Assembly: GCF_008001235.1 (NCBI RefSeq)
Contig: NZ_CP040751.1
Coordinates: 665,001-729,000 of the forward strand
Reading direction: 5' to 3'
DNA: 64,000 bases
Source of the DNA: Salidesulfovibrio onnuriiensis
Lineage (GTDB): Bacteria > Desulfobacterota > Desulfovibrionia > Desulfovibrionales > Desulfovibrionaceae
The translations under genes were made by a program, and so were the position numbers. Positions 25,654 to 34,279 of this stretch are shown piece by piece. The first letter of the stretch is position 1; each line of letters begins with the position of its first letter. The notes beneath the pieces are model-generated. The model searched no databases. It was given only the letters and a program-made list of their open reading frames with translations, and was not told the DNA's origin.

Positions 25654-25701
25654 CCCATCACGCGCAGCGTGATCGCCAAAGGATTTTGAAGGGAGGGGCC
25701 C

Positions 25702-25746
25702 GGGGAGGGAAACTTTTGCAAAAGTTTCCCTCCCCGATTCTTTTTT
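25702..25746 (+). terminator. Long perfectly palindromic terminator
   Basis: Positions 25702-25735 form a 34-base perfect inverted repeat (GGGGAGGGAAACTTTT, GC, then its complement), followed by a run of T. It ends the DedA gene and abuts the stop of the convergent AraC gene. Confidence 0.88.
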
Positions 25747-26560
25747 AAGAAATGTACTGCGCCGGGGTCGCCCCCGTGAATTGCTTGAATCGATGGGTGA
25801 AGTGGCTCTGGTCCGTGAATCCGCTTTCCAGGGCGGCCTCGGCGATGGACATGCCCGAAAGCAGCATGCCCTTGGCCCGCTCCACGCGGCACTGCAGGTG
25901 ATAGCGGTGGGGCGGTAGACCCGTGGCCTTCTTGAACACGCGCAGGAAATGGTAGCGGCTCAGGCCGGTCACGGACGCCAGCCTGTCCAGGGTGACCTTC
26001 TCGGCCAGGTTTTCACCCAGGAATTCCTTGGCCTGATGCACGGCCCAGGGCTCGGAGCCCGTGTCGGGCCGACGGATGCCGCCGTGGGCGAAAAACAGCC
26101 CGGACATGGCTTCGAGCATGGCCGATTCCTTGGCCAGCCGGTCCAGCCCCGAATGCACGGCCCGGTTGAGGAGCATGAGCCGCCGCGAGAGGTGGGGCGT
26201 GTGCACGATGATGTCCCGGAATTCGGGCAGCCCGTCGTTGCCGTCGCGCAGGTCCGCAGCCATGGAGCGCAGCCAGGCGTTGTCCACGAAATACATGCGG
26301 TAGGTGATCCGCGAGTCCCGGTCCATGAGGATTCCCGCGTGCACCTGCCCGGGGTTGAACAGGCACATTTCGCCCTGGGTGATGGTCACGCTGCCGTGCC
26401 CCGGCCCGAGCGCCAGGCACCGCCCCCGCTCCATGACGCCGATGGTGTAGCAGTCGTGCGTATGGTGCGGAAAGGAGTGGGTGCTGTCGGCGGACAGGCG
26501 GATTTCCAGCGCGTCCACGTCAGGGTCGCGCCAGTAGCGAACTCGTTCCTTGCTGCGCAT
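25745..26560 (-). CDS. AraC-family transcriptional regulator
   Basis: A 271-residue regulator. The N-terminal cupin-like ligand domain has FPHHTHDCYTIGVMERG and the Gly/Pro pattern of AraC_binding. The C-terminal pair of helix-turn-helix motifs (about 170-270) reads LDRLASVTGLSRYHFLRVFK and AEAALESGFTDQSHFTHRFK, ending GATPAQYIS. ATG 26560 with GAGGAAA upstream is preferred; the 35-residue longer reading is not family-like. The effector is unknown. The gene lies next to DedA/EamA transporters, and AraC/EamA pairs often regulate export. Confidence 0.9.
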   Translation of the reverse strand: MRSKERVRYWRDPDVDALEIRLSADSTHSFPHHTHDCYTIGVMERGRCLALGPGHGSVTITQGEMCLFNPGQVHAGILMDRDSRITYRMYFVDNAWLRSMAADLRDGNDGLPEFRDIIVHTPHLSRRLMLLNRAVHSGLDRLAKESAMLEAMSGLFFAHGGIRRPDTGSEPWAVHQAKEFLGENLAEKVTLDRLASVTGLSRYHFLRVFKKATGLPPHRYHLQCRVERAKGMLLSGMSIAEAALESGFTDQSHFTHRFKQFTGATPAQYIS

Positions 26561-26923
26561 GGGGTTTCCTCGATTCCTGTCCGACCCTAGCGGCAGTGCG
26601 TGCTCTTGTCTTGTAGAAAATTGCGGGGCGCAAGGCGCCCCGCCTGAGGGGTTATGTCCGATCATGCTTCAATGACAGACCAAAGGGGTTCGTCTGCGTA
26701 TTGCTCATAACCGGCCATATGTTCTGGTTGCCGGGCGTTTTGCGGAAGACTTCGACTTTCGCTTCAGGGTCATGGCCGCATCCTGCCGTAAGGATGGCGG
26801 CGCGCCCGGTTTGAACGCCCGGTGTTGTCGCTCGTGCGCGATTCGTTCTGGCAACTTGTGGATACGAATATTAAATTCGTATGTCAAAAACAGAAACGAA
26901 TCAATATATGATGTGAAAAAAGG
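26561..26923. other. Intergenic region downstream of the Lol-like operon
   Basis: About 360 bp without a supported gene. It contains a palindrome with eight-base arms, ATACGAAT (26862-26869) and ATTCGTAT (26875-26882), an imperfect hairpin around 26778-26806 without a T-run, and AT-rich sequence near 26860-26925. It holds the 3' end of the minus-strand operon and the promoter region of the AraC gene. A 60-codon open frame here (26705-26887) has no ribosome binding site or family resemblance. Confidence 0.5.
26862..26882. promoter_or_regulatory. Palindrome with eight-base arms, unknown role
   Basis: ATACGAAT and ATTCGTAT are perfect inverted arms around a five-base centre. It sits 42 bp after the stop of the outer-membrane barrel gene on the minus strand. 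It may be an operator or a weak terminator stem. Confidence 0.35.
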
Positions 26924-28237
26924 TTAGAAATACCAGGTCAGCCAGGCCGAGACCGAATCGGCAGGCTTTTCGTCGAAGGGATAGCCCGGGATGTCGTAGC
27001 CGCCGTATTCCGTGCCCTGCGCGCCCCAGCTGAAGGAGCCGGACAGGGTCAGGCGCAGGTTGTCGGACATGTCGTAGACCGCGCGGGGCAGCCAGACTCC
27101 GGACGGGTCGTTGAGGTTGACGATGGCGGTCAGGTACAGGTTCAGCAGCGGGTGGATCTCGCAGTTGAGGTGCCCGCTCCAGTACAGGGAGCCCAGGGCG
27201 TAGAGCTCGCCCCGCGCTATGCGTTCGGCAATGGCCGTATCCGAGAAGTGGTCCCCGTAGTCCGCGTCCGACAGGCCGTTGTAGTAGAGCTCCACGTAGC
27301 CGTACCAGTTCTTCTCGAACCAGATCCAGGAGTAGTCCATGTTGGCCACGGCCGAGAGATAGGCCCAGCGGCCCCGGCTGGGGTCGTCCAGGAAGGTTGC
27401 GGTCGTATCGAAGCGCCAGGCCGCGTCGCCGATGTAGCCCACGGCCCCGGCCCCGAGGATGGTGTCCTCGTAGTGGCGGGCCGCGATCAGGTCCACGCCC
27501 GTGTTCTCGCTGGCCTGGAAGTGCAGCTTGCCGCCCGTGGAGGCCTGCTCGAAGTCCGCGTCCTTGGTGCTTGGGTCGCGGCGGGCCACATAGATGAGCT
27601 CCACGTCCACGTCCCTTTCGAGCACGGTGGCCGGGAACTGCACCAGGGCCATGTCGTCGCCCACCTTGTAGTCCCGCTCCAGGTCCGTGGGCGCGAACGG
27701 GTTGAACAGGTCCATGGGGTTGAAGGTGAAGCCGTGCCCCCAGGTGGCGGCCTGTCTGCCCAGGCGCACCTCGCCCCATTCCGGGGTCAGTGCCAGCATG
27801 GCCCGGTCCAGCCGGTGGTAGAGCATGGCGCCCCGGTCCTCGTGGATCACGCCGGTCAGGTCCACGAGGCGGCGGTCGTCGCTGGGCGGGGCCACCAGGC
27901 CGTTGGGATACAGGGCCGGATAGAGCCGCTTGAGCCGTTCCCCGTCCTCGCGGGTGCCGCCTCCGGCCAGCACGCCTTCCCAGTGGATTTCGGTGTAGGC
28001 GCTTTCCTTGAAGAAGGTCTTGTTGATCAGCCGCAGCTCGGTGAAGCCGTCAAAGTTGGTGCCCAGCCCCACTTCCTGGAAGGCCGACCCCGGCTCGGGA
28101 AAGAGCGCCCGCCCGTAGTTCTTGAGGTGCCCGTTCCATTCCATGTCCACATTGCTCCACAGGCTCCCGTTGTCCCCGGCGTGGGCCGGGGGCGCGAGCA
28201 GGAGCAGGAAGAAAAGGAGCAGGGCGGTCTGTCGCAT
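26924..28237 (-). CDS. Outer-membrane beta-barrel protein of the Lol-like cassette
   Basis: A 437-residue secreted protein with a signal peptide (MRQTALLLFFLLLLAPPAHA) and a C-terminal aromatic end (AWLTWYF) as recognised by the BAM machinery. The body alternates short amphipathic strands rich in Tyr/Trp/Gly/Asp (for example VRLGRQAATWGHGFTFNP), typical of porins or DUF1302-like barrels; I cannot assign a named family with confidence. It is the last gene of the operon and starts only 4 bp after the ATPase stop, without a clear own ribosome binding site, so translation is probably coupled. In this context it may be the outer-membrane receptor or exit for the ABC system. Confidence 0.75.
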   Translation of the reverse strand: MRQTALLLFFLLLLAPPAHAGDNGSLWSNVDMEWNGHLKNYGRALFPEPGSAFQEVGLGTNFDGFTELRLINKTFFKESAYTEIHWEGVLAGGGTREDGERLKRLYPALYPNGLVAPPSDDRRLVDLTGVIHEDRGAMLYHRLDRAMLALTPEWGEVRLGRQAATWGHGFTFNPMDLFNPFAPTDLERDYKVGDDMALVQFPATVLERDVDVELIYVARRDPSTKDADFEQASTGGKLHFQASENTGVDLIAARHYEDTILGAGAVGYIGDAAWRFDTTATFLDDPSRGRWAYLSAVANMDYSWIWFEKNWYGYVELYYNGLSDADYGDHFSDTAIAERIARGELYALGSLYWSGHLNCEIHPLLNLYLTAIVNLNDPSGVWLPRAVYDMSDNLRLTLSGSFSWGAQGTEYGGYDIPGYPFDEKPADSVSAWLTWYF

Positions 28238-28241
28238 GTCG

Positions 28242-28925
28242 TTACCGGGTCTCGTCGTCCTCGATCATGCCGTCCTTGAGGTGCACGATCCGTTTGGCAT
28301 AGTCCATGACCATCTGGTCGTGGGTGGAAAAGATGAAGGTGGCCCCGTGCTTTTCGTTCATTTCGCGCATGATTTCCAGGAGTCCCTGGCCGGTCTTGGA
28401 GTCCAGGTTGGCCGTGGGCTCGTCCGCCAGCACGATGGAGGGCCGGGAGACGATGGCCCGGGCCACGGCCACGCGCTGCTGCTGGCCGCCCGAAAGTTCC
28501 GCGGGCCTGCGGTTGTATTTGTCCTCCAGCCCCACGTCGTCCAGCACGCCCCGGGCGCGCTCGCTGCGTTCCCTGGCCGGGACGCCCTGCATGAGCATGA
28601 CGTATTCCACGTTTTCCTGGGCGGAGAGCACGGGGATGAGGTTGTAGGCCTGGAACACGAAGCCGATCTTGGACAGCCGCATGGCCGCCAGCCGGGACTG
28701 GGACAGGCCGGTGATGACCTCGCCGTCCAGGGAGATGGATCCGGAGGTGGGCTCGTCCAGCCCGCCCATGAGGTTGAGCAGCGTGGTCTTGCCCGAGCCG
28801 GACGGACCGGCCAGCACGGTGAAGCCGCCCTTGTGTATGTCCAGGGAAACGCCGGACAGGGCGTGCACGTCCACCTTGCCCTGGCGGTAGGTCTTGGTCA
28901 CGTTGTCGATGGTCACGATATTCAT
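28242..28925 (-). CDS. LolD/MacB-type ABC transporter ATP-binding protein
   Basis: A 227-residue ATPase. Walker A GPSGSGKT is at 40-47, the signature is LSGGQQQR, and Walker B is IVLADEPTANLD, which together match the LolD/MacB/FtsE group. These partner with FtsX-type permeases that push or pull cargo in the periplasm instead of moving it through a channel. Both permeases of this system are encoded directly upstream. GGAG precedes the ATG. Confidence 0.93.
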   Translation of the reverse strand: MNIVTIDNVTKTYRQGKVDVHALSGVSLDIHKGGFTVLAGPSGSGKTTLLNLMGGLDEPTSGSISLDGEVITGLSQSRLAAMRLSKIGFVFQAYNLIPVLSAQENVEYVMLMQGVPARERSERARGVLDDVGLEDKYNRRPAELSGGQQQRVAVARAIVSRPSIVLADEPTANLDSKTGQGLLEIMREMNEKHGATFIFSTHDQMVMDYAKRIVHLKDGMIEDDETR

Positions 28926-28934
28926 TTCAGGCTC

Positions 28935-30152
28935 CTATGTTTGGGCCATTGCTTCCACGGGGGTGATGCGCCCGGCCTTGAGCGCCGGATACAGGCAGAC
29001 CAGCAGGCCCAGGGCCAGGATGACCGCGTTGGCCGTGAGCGCGTCCCGGGCCGCCAGCTTCGGGATGATGATGTGGCCCATGCCGAAGTACTCGGACCCC
29101 TGGGCCATGAACGACAGGTCGATGCCGCCGGACAGGGCGTGGATGGAGGCCAGGCCGAGCAGGTTGCCCGCGGCCAGCCCCACCAGCAGCAGGATCAGGC
29201 ATTCGGCGAGCACGCCGCGCACGATGAGGGCGGGCCGCATGCCCAGGGCCTTGAGCAGCCCGAATTCGCGGGTGCGCTCCAGCACGGCCATGAGCATGGT
29301 GTTGACGATGCCGAAGCCCATGGCCGTGAAGACCACCAGGTACCAGAGGAACATGAAGGAATCGAACATGCTCAGGTAGCCGGTGAGCAGGGGAAGCATG
29401 TCCTCCCAGGTAAGCACGGTCAGGCCTGCGGGCAGCTCCGCGCGCAGGGCCTCGGCCACCGGTTCCACCCGGTTGCGGTCGGGCAGCCGGACGCAGGCGG
29501 CCGTGACCGCGTCCTGCACGCCCAGCAGCGTGCGCGCCGCGGACAGGGTGATGAACACGTAGCGTTTTTCCGTGGCTTCCAGCTCGGCCCGGTACACGCC
29601 CCGGATCTTGAAGGCCCGGGACTGGGTGTCCTTGTCCGCGCCCTGGGTCATGAGCACGATCTTGCGGCCCGGTTTGGTGTCCATGGAATCCAGCAGGCCC
29701 TTGCCCACGACCATGCCGTGGGCGTCGTCCATGCCCAGGGGCCGGCCTGCGACAATGGATTGGCCGTAAAAGGAGAGGCCCGGCTCGCGGTCCGGGGCGA
29801 TGCCCACGATGGCCACCCCGTCGGAGTTGCGGGCGTTGGAGGCCACGCCGTTCACCTCGATGCGGAAGGCCCATTTCGCGTCCGGGGGAAGGACTTTTTC
29901 CAGCAGGGCGCGGAGCGGGGCCGGGTCGTCGATGCGGTTTTCCACCACCGGGTCGTCCCGATACCCCGTTTTCTGGATCTGGATGTGCCCGGTCAGGGTG
30001 TTGATGGAGTTGTCCAGCATGGATTCGGCCATGCCCCGGGACAGGGCCCCGAAAAAGAGCATGGTCCAGGCGCCGATGATCACGGCCGCGAGGATGATCA
30101 GGGTGCGGCGCGGGTTGCGCCAGATGTTTCTCCAGGCGATCTGCAGTTGCAT
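28935..30152 (-). CDS. FtsX/LolCE-type ABC transporter permease (second)
   Basis: A 405-residue membrane protein. One helix near residue 20 (IAWRNIWRNPRRTLIILAAV) precedes a large periplasmic domain (about 45-260), followed by three helices in the FtsX core (AMGFGIVNTMLMAVLERTRE, LLVGLAAGNLLG and a last helix before LYPALKAGRITPVEAM). This is the LolC/E and MacB topology. It starts 10 bp after the first permease gene, with AGGAG upstream. The two permeases are clearly related (both open WRN.WRNPRR) and probably form a heterodimer. Confidence 0.92.
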   Translation of the reverse strand: MQLQIAWRNIWRNPRRTLIILAAVIIGAWTMLFFGALSRGMAESMLDNSINTLTGHIQIQKTGYRDDPVVENRIDDPAPLRALLEKVLPPDAKWAFRIEVNGVASNARNSDGVAIVGIAPDREPGLSFYGQSIVAGRPLGMDDAHGMVVGKGLLDSMDTKPGRKIVLMTQGADKDTQSRAFKIRGVYRAELEATEKRYVFITLSAARTLLGVQDAVTAACVRLPDRNRVEPVAEALRAELPAGLTVLTWEDMLPLLTGYLSMFDSFMFLWYLVVFTAMGFGIVNTMLMAVLERTREFGLLKALGMRPALIVRGVLAECLILLLVGLAAGNLLGLASIHALSGGIDLSFMAQGSEYFGMGHIIIPKLAARDALTANAVILALGLLVCLYPALKAGRITPVEAMAQT

Positions 30153-30162
30153 GGGCGTTCTC

Positions 30163-31395
30163 CTATACGGCGTGCATGGCTTCCACCGGCTTGAGCCTGC
30201 GCACCTTGAAGGCCGGGTAGAGCGCGGTGAGCATGGTGATGCAGAAGACCACGAAGGGTCCGGCCACGGCCGTTATCCAGGAAAGCTTGGGCCGCAGGAC
30301 GTTGGGAATGCCGTATTGCCGCAGCATGCCCTCTGCCTGGCCCATGGTCATGCCCGTGTGCTCCAGGTACAGGGTCAGGGCGCACCCGGCCGCAATGCCC
30401 AGGGCAATGCCGCAGAAGGTCAGGAATGCGGACTCGTAGAGCAGCATCCTGGTCAGCCTGCCCGGCTGCGCGCCGATGGCCATGAGCGTGCCGAACTCGT
30501 GGGTGCGCTCGAACACGGCCATGAGAAAGGTGTTCATGATGCTGAAGGCCACCACCACGATGAGGATCAGGTAGAAGATGACGCCCCCGCCCAGGTCCAT
30601 CTGGATGGACTGGATCAGGCCGGGCATGAGTTGGTCCCATCGTTTGCACTCCAGTTTTCTGGAGTTTTGCATATTCGATAGCTTTCCGATAATCGTCTTT
30701 TGCGCCGCATAGACGCCGGGCAGGGAGTCGCAGGCGGCCACCACCTGGTGCACGGCACCGCGCATGGCGAAGACCTCCTGGAAATAGCCGAGGGGTATCT
30801 GGATGGCCGAGCGGTCGTATTCGTCCATGCCCGAGGAGAAAATGCCCTTGACCGTCAGCACCGTGGCCGCGATGGAGCCGTCCCGGGCATTGCCCAGAAG
30901 CACCAGTTCGTCGCCCACGGCGACGTGCAGGTTTTTGGCCAGCAGCGAGCCGACAATGGCCTGATTGGTGTCGCCGGGGGCGAGGTAGGAGCCCTCGCGG
31001 ATGGTTTCGTGGGTGGTGGAGATGGCGGTTTCCCGGGCCGGGTCCACGCCCGTGACCATGCCGCCGTAGGTGCGGTCCTCGGAGGAGAGCAGGGCGAATC
31101 CGTTGGCCCGGAAGGTGTGGCCGGTGACGTGCGGCGCGTCTTGCAGGACCTCGGCCACGGCCTGCGGGTCCTGCACCACCCAGCGCATTTTCATGTCCTT
31201 GTCGTAGCCCTCGGCAACCACCTGGAGGTGGCCGGTCTGCATCTTCACGGCCGCGTTGATCATGACCTCGTACATGCCGAACTGGAACGAAAGCATGAAG
31301 ACCAGCAGCAGGCAGGCAAAGGCGATGGCCAGGATGGTCAGGATGGACCTCCTGGGGTTCCGCCAGACATTGCGCCAGGCCATCAGGATTTCCAT
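30163..31395 (-). CDS. FtsX/LolCE-type ABC transporter permease (first)
   Basis: A 410-residue permease of the same topology as its neighbour: MAWRNVWRNPRRSILTILAI at the N-terminus, a periplasmic domain, then VVAFSIMNTFLMAVFERTHE and a C-terminal LYPAFKVRRLKPVEAM. An open frame continues far upstream to 32214 in this phase, but that part lies over the LolA-like gene. ATG 31395 with GAGG upstream is the start. It follows the LolA-like gene with only 2 bp between stop and start. Confidence 0.92.
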   Translation of the reverse strand: MEILMAWRNVWRNPRRSILTILAIAFACLLLVFMLSFQFGMYEVMINAAVKMQTGHLQVVAEGYDKDMKMRWVVQDPQAVAEVLQDAPHVTGHTFRANGFALLSSEDRTYGGMVTGVDPARETAISTTHETIREGSYLAPGDTNQAIVGSLLAKNLHVAVGDELVLLGNARDGSIAATVLTVKGIFSSGMDEYDRSAIQIPLGYFQEVFAMRGAVHQVVAACDSLPGVYAAQKTIIGKLSNMQNSRKLECKRWDQLMPGLIQSIQMDLGGGVIFYLILIVVVAFSIMNTFLMAVFERTHEFGTLMAIGAQPGRLTRMLLYESAFLTFCGIALGIAAGCALTLYLEHTGMTMGQAEGMLRQYGIPNVLRPKLSWITAVAGPFVVFCITMLTALYPAFKVRRLKPVEAMHAV

Positions 31396-31397
31396 GG

Positions 31398-32156
31398 CTA
31401 CCTCACGGGCTTCTTGAGCGCGTTCAGGGTGAACAGGGAGTCGCGCAGCTTTACGTCGAATTCCAGGCTTTCGTACTCCAGCAGGGTGTATTCGTCGTCT
31501 GTCTCGGCATCGAGGGAGCGCATCTTCCAGACGCGCGGGAACGGCCTGCCGCCCATTTCCCGGATGTCCCCGGTGGTCATCACCTTGACCGGCTCCAGGT
31601 CCTCGTCGTGGAACGACTGCTCCATGAGCACGCCGTCCTCGCGGATAGTGATCCTCTGCATGCCCCAGACCACGGGGGCGTCCGGCTTGGGCATAGCCCT
31701 GATGGTGTAGACCTTGAGCCCGTCGTTCTCGCCCGTCTTCTCGATGCTGTGGTCGTAGTCCAGGAGGATGGAGTCGGCCTTGGACAGGTCGTTGTTGGAG
31801 AAGTCGGAGCCCATCCAGGACTGGGACATCATGGAGGGCGGGATCTTGACCACCCGGTTGATCTTGGGGTTGTAGGTCCACATTTCGCGTCCCTTCTTGA
31901 GGGTGCCGTTGCCCTTGTCCTTGGCCGGGGCCACAATCTGGAAGATGGAATCCTCGCGTCCCTTGGTCCAGGCCTTGATGGTGGACTTGCGCTCCCAGTC
32001 GGGCCGGTGCACGGTCATGTGCACCACGGAGACCGAGGTGCGGCCGCGCATGTAGTCCCAGGCCCTGGCAACGACGTCCCGGGCCGTGGGCTCCTGCGCC
32101 AGGGCCGGGCCCGGCAGGAGCAGAAGCAGGCAGAGCAGGGTGTGGAGATATTTCAT
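31398..32156 (-). CDS. LolA-like outer-membrane lipoprotein-sorting protein
   Basis: A 252-residue periplasmic protein with a signal peptide (MKYLHTLLCLLLLLPGPALA). It has the curved-sheet pattern of LolA/LppX-type lipid carriers: ARDVVARAWDYMRGRTSV, FQIVAPAKDKGNGTL, REMWTYNPKINRVVKIPPS, all typical of the DUF4292/LolA_like 'outer membrane lipoprotein-sorting' group. Such folds shield acyl chains while shuttling cargo across the periplasm. It overlaps the TetR stop by four bases and precedes the two permeases, so it is probably the carrier of this ABC system rather than the housekeeping LolA. Confidence 0.86.
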   Translation of the reverse strand: MKYLHTLLCLLLLLPGPALAQEPTARDVVARAWDYMRGRTSVSVVHMTVHRPDWERKSTIKAWTKGREDSIFQIVAPAKDKGNGTLKKGREMWTYNPKINRVVKIPPSMMSQSWMGSDFSNNDLSKADSILLDYDHSIEKTGENDGLKVYTIRAMPKPDAPVVWGMQRITIREDGVLMEQSFHDEDLEPVKVMTTGDIREMGGRPFPRVWKMRSLDAETDDEYTLLEYESLEFDVKLRDSLFTLNALKKPVR

Positions 32157-32776
32157 GAGGGTTCTCCCTGGTTGCGTATTCCCCTGAGCACCGTGTCCGC
32201 AAAGAGGCGGGCATTGTTTCTCAGGTCAAAGGATTCGTCCATCCAGGCCTGGAGCATGATGCCGTCCAGGGCCCCGACGAGTCCCGCGGCCACGGCTTCC
32301 GCGTCCACATCGCCGTGGAACACGCCGGACCGCTTGCCGTCGCGGATGAGCGCGGCCACCACCTCCCGGAAGGCGTTGTACAGCCTCTGGAGCGCCCCCT
32401 GGAACTGGCCGCGCAGGGCCGGGGTCTTGGCGGCGGCCCAGAACTCCAGCGAGATGGAGAAGTAGTCCCGGGTCTCCTCGGCGGAACGGATGGCCGTGTC
32501 CAGGAAGGCCTTCAGCCGGTCGGCCTCGGTGCCGCCCAGCTTGTCCGCATCCATCATGCCCGCGGACACGATCTCGTCCACATACCACTGAAAGACCCCG
32601 AAAAACAGGTCCTCCTTGCTGCGGTAATATTCGTAGATGGTGCCCTTGCCCACACCGGCGGTCTGGGCCACCTCGGACATCCTGGACGCGGCGAACCCCT
32701 TGCCGGAAAAGACTTCCAGGGCCGCCCGCAGGATGGCCCGCTGTTTTTTCTGTTTGTTCTCTTCCCGTTTTCCCAT
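32153..32776 (-). CDS. TetR-family transcriptional regulator of the Lol-like operon
   Basis: A 207-residue repressor. The N-terminal HTH (about 12-55) reads ILRAALEVFSGKGFAASRMSEVA and TGVGKGTIYEYYRSKEDLF-like residues (KGTIYEYYRSKEDLF), typical of TetR. The C-terminal ligand domain is helical and variable. It is the first gene of the operon and overlaps the LolA-like start in ATGA, so it very likely autoregulates the whole unit. The ATG at 32776 has no Shine-Dalgarno sequence. A promoter-like TTGACA lies about 31 bp upstream, so the mRNA may be nearly leaderless. Confidence 0.9.
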   Translation of the reverse strand: MGKREENKQKKQRAILRAALEVFSGKGFAASRMSEVAQTAGVGKGTIYEYYRSKEDLFFGVFQWYVDEIVSAGMMDADKLGGTEADRLKAFLDTAIRSAEETRDYFSISLEFWAAAKTPALRGQFQGALQRLYNAFREVVAALIRDGKRSGVFHGDVDAEAVAAGLVGALDGIMLQAWMDESFDLRNNARLFADTVLRGIRNQGEPS

Positions 32777-32788
32777 GAATAAAAAATG

Positions 32789-32802
32789 ACCGACCGGTCG
32801 GT
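32789..32802. promoter_or_regulatory. TetR-type operator palindrome
   Basis: ACCGACCGGTCGGT is a perfect 14-bp palindrome of the kind bound by many TetR repressors. It lies 13 bp before the tetR start, between a minus-strand TTGACA (32812-32807) and the expected -10 region, so bound repressor would block RNA polymerase. It may also affect the divergent APC permease gene at 32951. Confidence 0.78.
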
Positions 32803-32950
32803 TTTTGTCAAGCCGCCTTGCAACCGGGTGTCTTTGCACGATTTCATTGCAGCATTTCGCGGCAATTCTTTCGGAAGGTTGACAAATTTGAGTGCTGGCG
32901 GTCTTGTGGTATTTCCATGGAAAGCGTTCTTCAACCAGCGGGAGGCAGGC

Positions 32951-34279
32951 GTGAACAAAAGCATCAAGCGGGACCACGGCGAGCAGATAGGCCTTTTATC
33001 GGCCGTTTCCATAGGCATCGGGGGGATGGTCGGCGGGGCCATCTTCGCGGTTCTGGGCATTTCCGCGGCCCTGGCGGGCGGGGCCATGCCCATAGCCTTT
33101 TGCGCGGGCGGGCTGGTGGCGCTTTCCACCTCCTACTCGTACGCCAAGCTTTCCGTGGCCTTTCCAGACCGGGGCGGCACGGTCTCGTTCATCAACCGGG
33201 CCTTCGGGCACGGCCTGTTCTCGGGGGGCATGAACAACATGCTGCTGCTCAGCTACGCGGTGGTGCTCGCCCTGTACGCGGCGGCGTTCGGCGGATACGG
33301 GGCAACGTTTTTTGCGTCCGCCCAGCAGCTTGTTGCCAAGCACGTCCTGCTTTCCGGGGCCGTGGTCGTGCTGACCCTGCTGAACATCAAGGGCGCGGAG
33401 GCGGTCCTCAGGACCGAGAATTCCATCAACGCCGCCAAGCTCGGCATTCTGCTGCTCTTCGTGGCGGCCGCCTTTGCCGGGGGCCTGGATTACGCCAACA
33501 TGGCCGACTCCACCTGGGTCGGGCCGGTGCAGATCGTTGCCGGGGCCATGATCATCTTCGTGAATTACGAGGGCTTCGAACTGATCTCCAATGCCGCCCC
33601 CGACATCCGCGACCCGCACAAGACCATACCGGCGGCCCACTACATCAGCGTGGGCATCGTCATCCTGCTCTATATCCTGATCGCCATGGCCGGGCTCGGC
33701 GTGCTGGGCGCCGGAGGGCTTGCCGGGGCCTCGGAATACGCCCTGGCCGCCGCGGCCAGGAAAGTGCTCGGTTCCCCGGGGTTCACGCTCATGGCCGTGG
33801 CCGCACTGCTGGCCACCGCTTCGGCCATCAACGCCACGTTCTACAGTTCGTCCCGCATCACCTACACCATGGCCGAGGCCGATGAAGCGCCCCATTTCCT
33901 GGAAACGCTCTTTCTGGGGCAGCCGGTTGTCGGGTTGCTCCTGCTTTCCCTGTCCACCCTGCTGGTGGCCAATCTCGTCAATCTCAACGCCATATCCACC
34001 ATGGCCAGTTCCGGCTTTCTGCTCATCTTTGCGGCGGTGAACGCGGCGAACTTCCGGCTGGCAAGGGAAACCGGCAGCAGCCGTTTGATTTCCGGTCTGG
34101 CCCTGTTTCTTTGCCTCGGTGCGCTGGCGGCCATCTGCATGCAGGTCTGGTCGTCGCCCGAGACCCGTTCCCACCTCTGGATTCTCGCGGCCATGGTCGC
34201 GCTCTCCTTCGGGCTGGAGCTCGGGTACAAGGCCATTGCGAGGCCCAAGGAAAAAGCCCCGGCTATGTCAGGGCGTTGA
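32951..34279 (+). CDS. APC-family amino acid permease
   Basis: A 442-residue polytopic transporter with about twelve helices. The conserved first helix reads GLLSAVSIGIGGMVGGAIFAV with the GxG-type unwound segment that binds the amino acid backbone; a later segment FVNYEGFELISNAAPDIRDP is also typical of APC carriers. GTG 32951 has GGAGG six bases upstream, so the longer reading from 32786, which crosses the operator, is rejected. It is divergent from the TetR operon. Its 3' end overlaps the restored end of argO by 17 bp. Confidence 0.9.
   Translation: MNKSIKRDHGEQIGLLSAVSIGIGGMVGGAIFAVLGISAALAGGAMPIAFCAGGLVALSTSYSYAKLSVAFPDRGGTVSFINRAFGHGLFSGGMNNMLLLSYAVVLALYAAAFGGYGATFFASAQQLVAKHVLLSGAVVVLTLLNIKGAEAVLRTENSINAAKLGILLLFVAAAFAGGLDYANMADSTWVGPVQIVAGAMIIFVNYEGFELISNAAPDIRDPHKTIPAAHYISVGIVILLYILIAMAGLGVLGAGGLAGASEYALAAAARKVLGSPGFTLMAVAALLATASAINATFYSSSRITYTMAEADEAPHFLETLFLGQPVVGLLLLSLSTLLVANLVNLNAISTMASSGFLLIFAAVNAANFRLARETGSSRLISGLALFLCLGALAAICMQVWSSPETRSHLWILAAMVALSFGLELGYKAIARPKEKAPAMSGR

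Noticed and set aside
26705-26887. 60-codon open frame in the spacer after the barrel gene
   Set aside because: No ribosome binding site, no family resemblance, atypical composition.
28122-30194. 690-codon plus-strand open frame over the ABC operon
   Set aside because: The opposite strand encodes a barrel, ATPase and permease with clear motifs; this frame has none.
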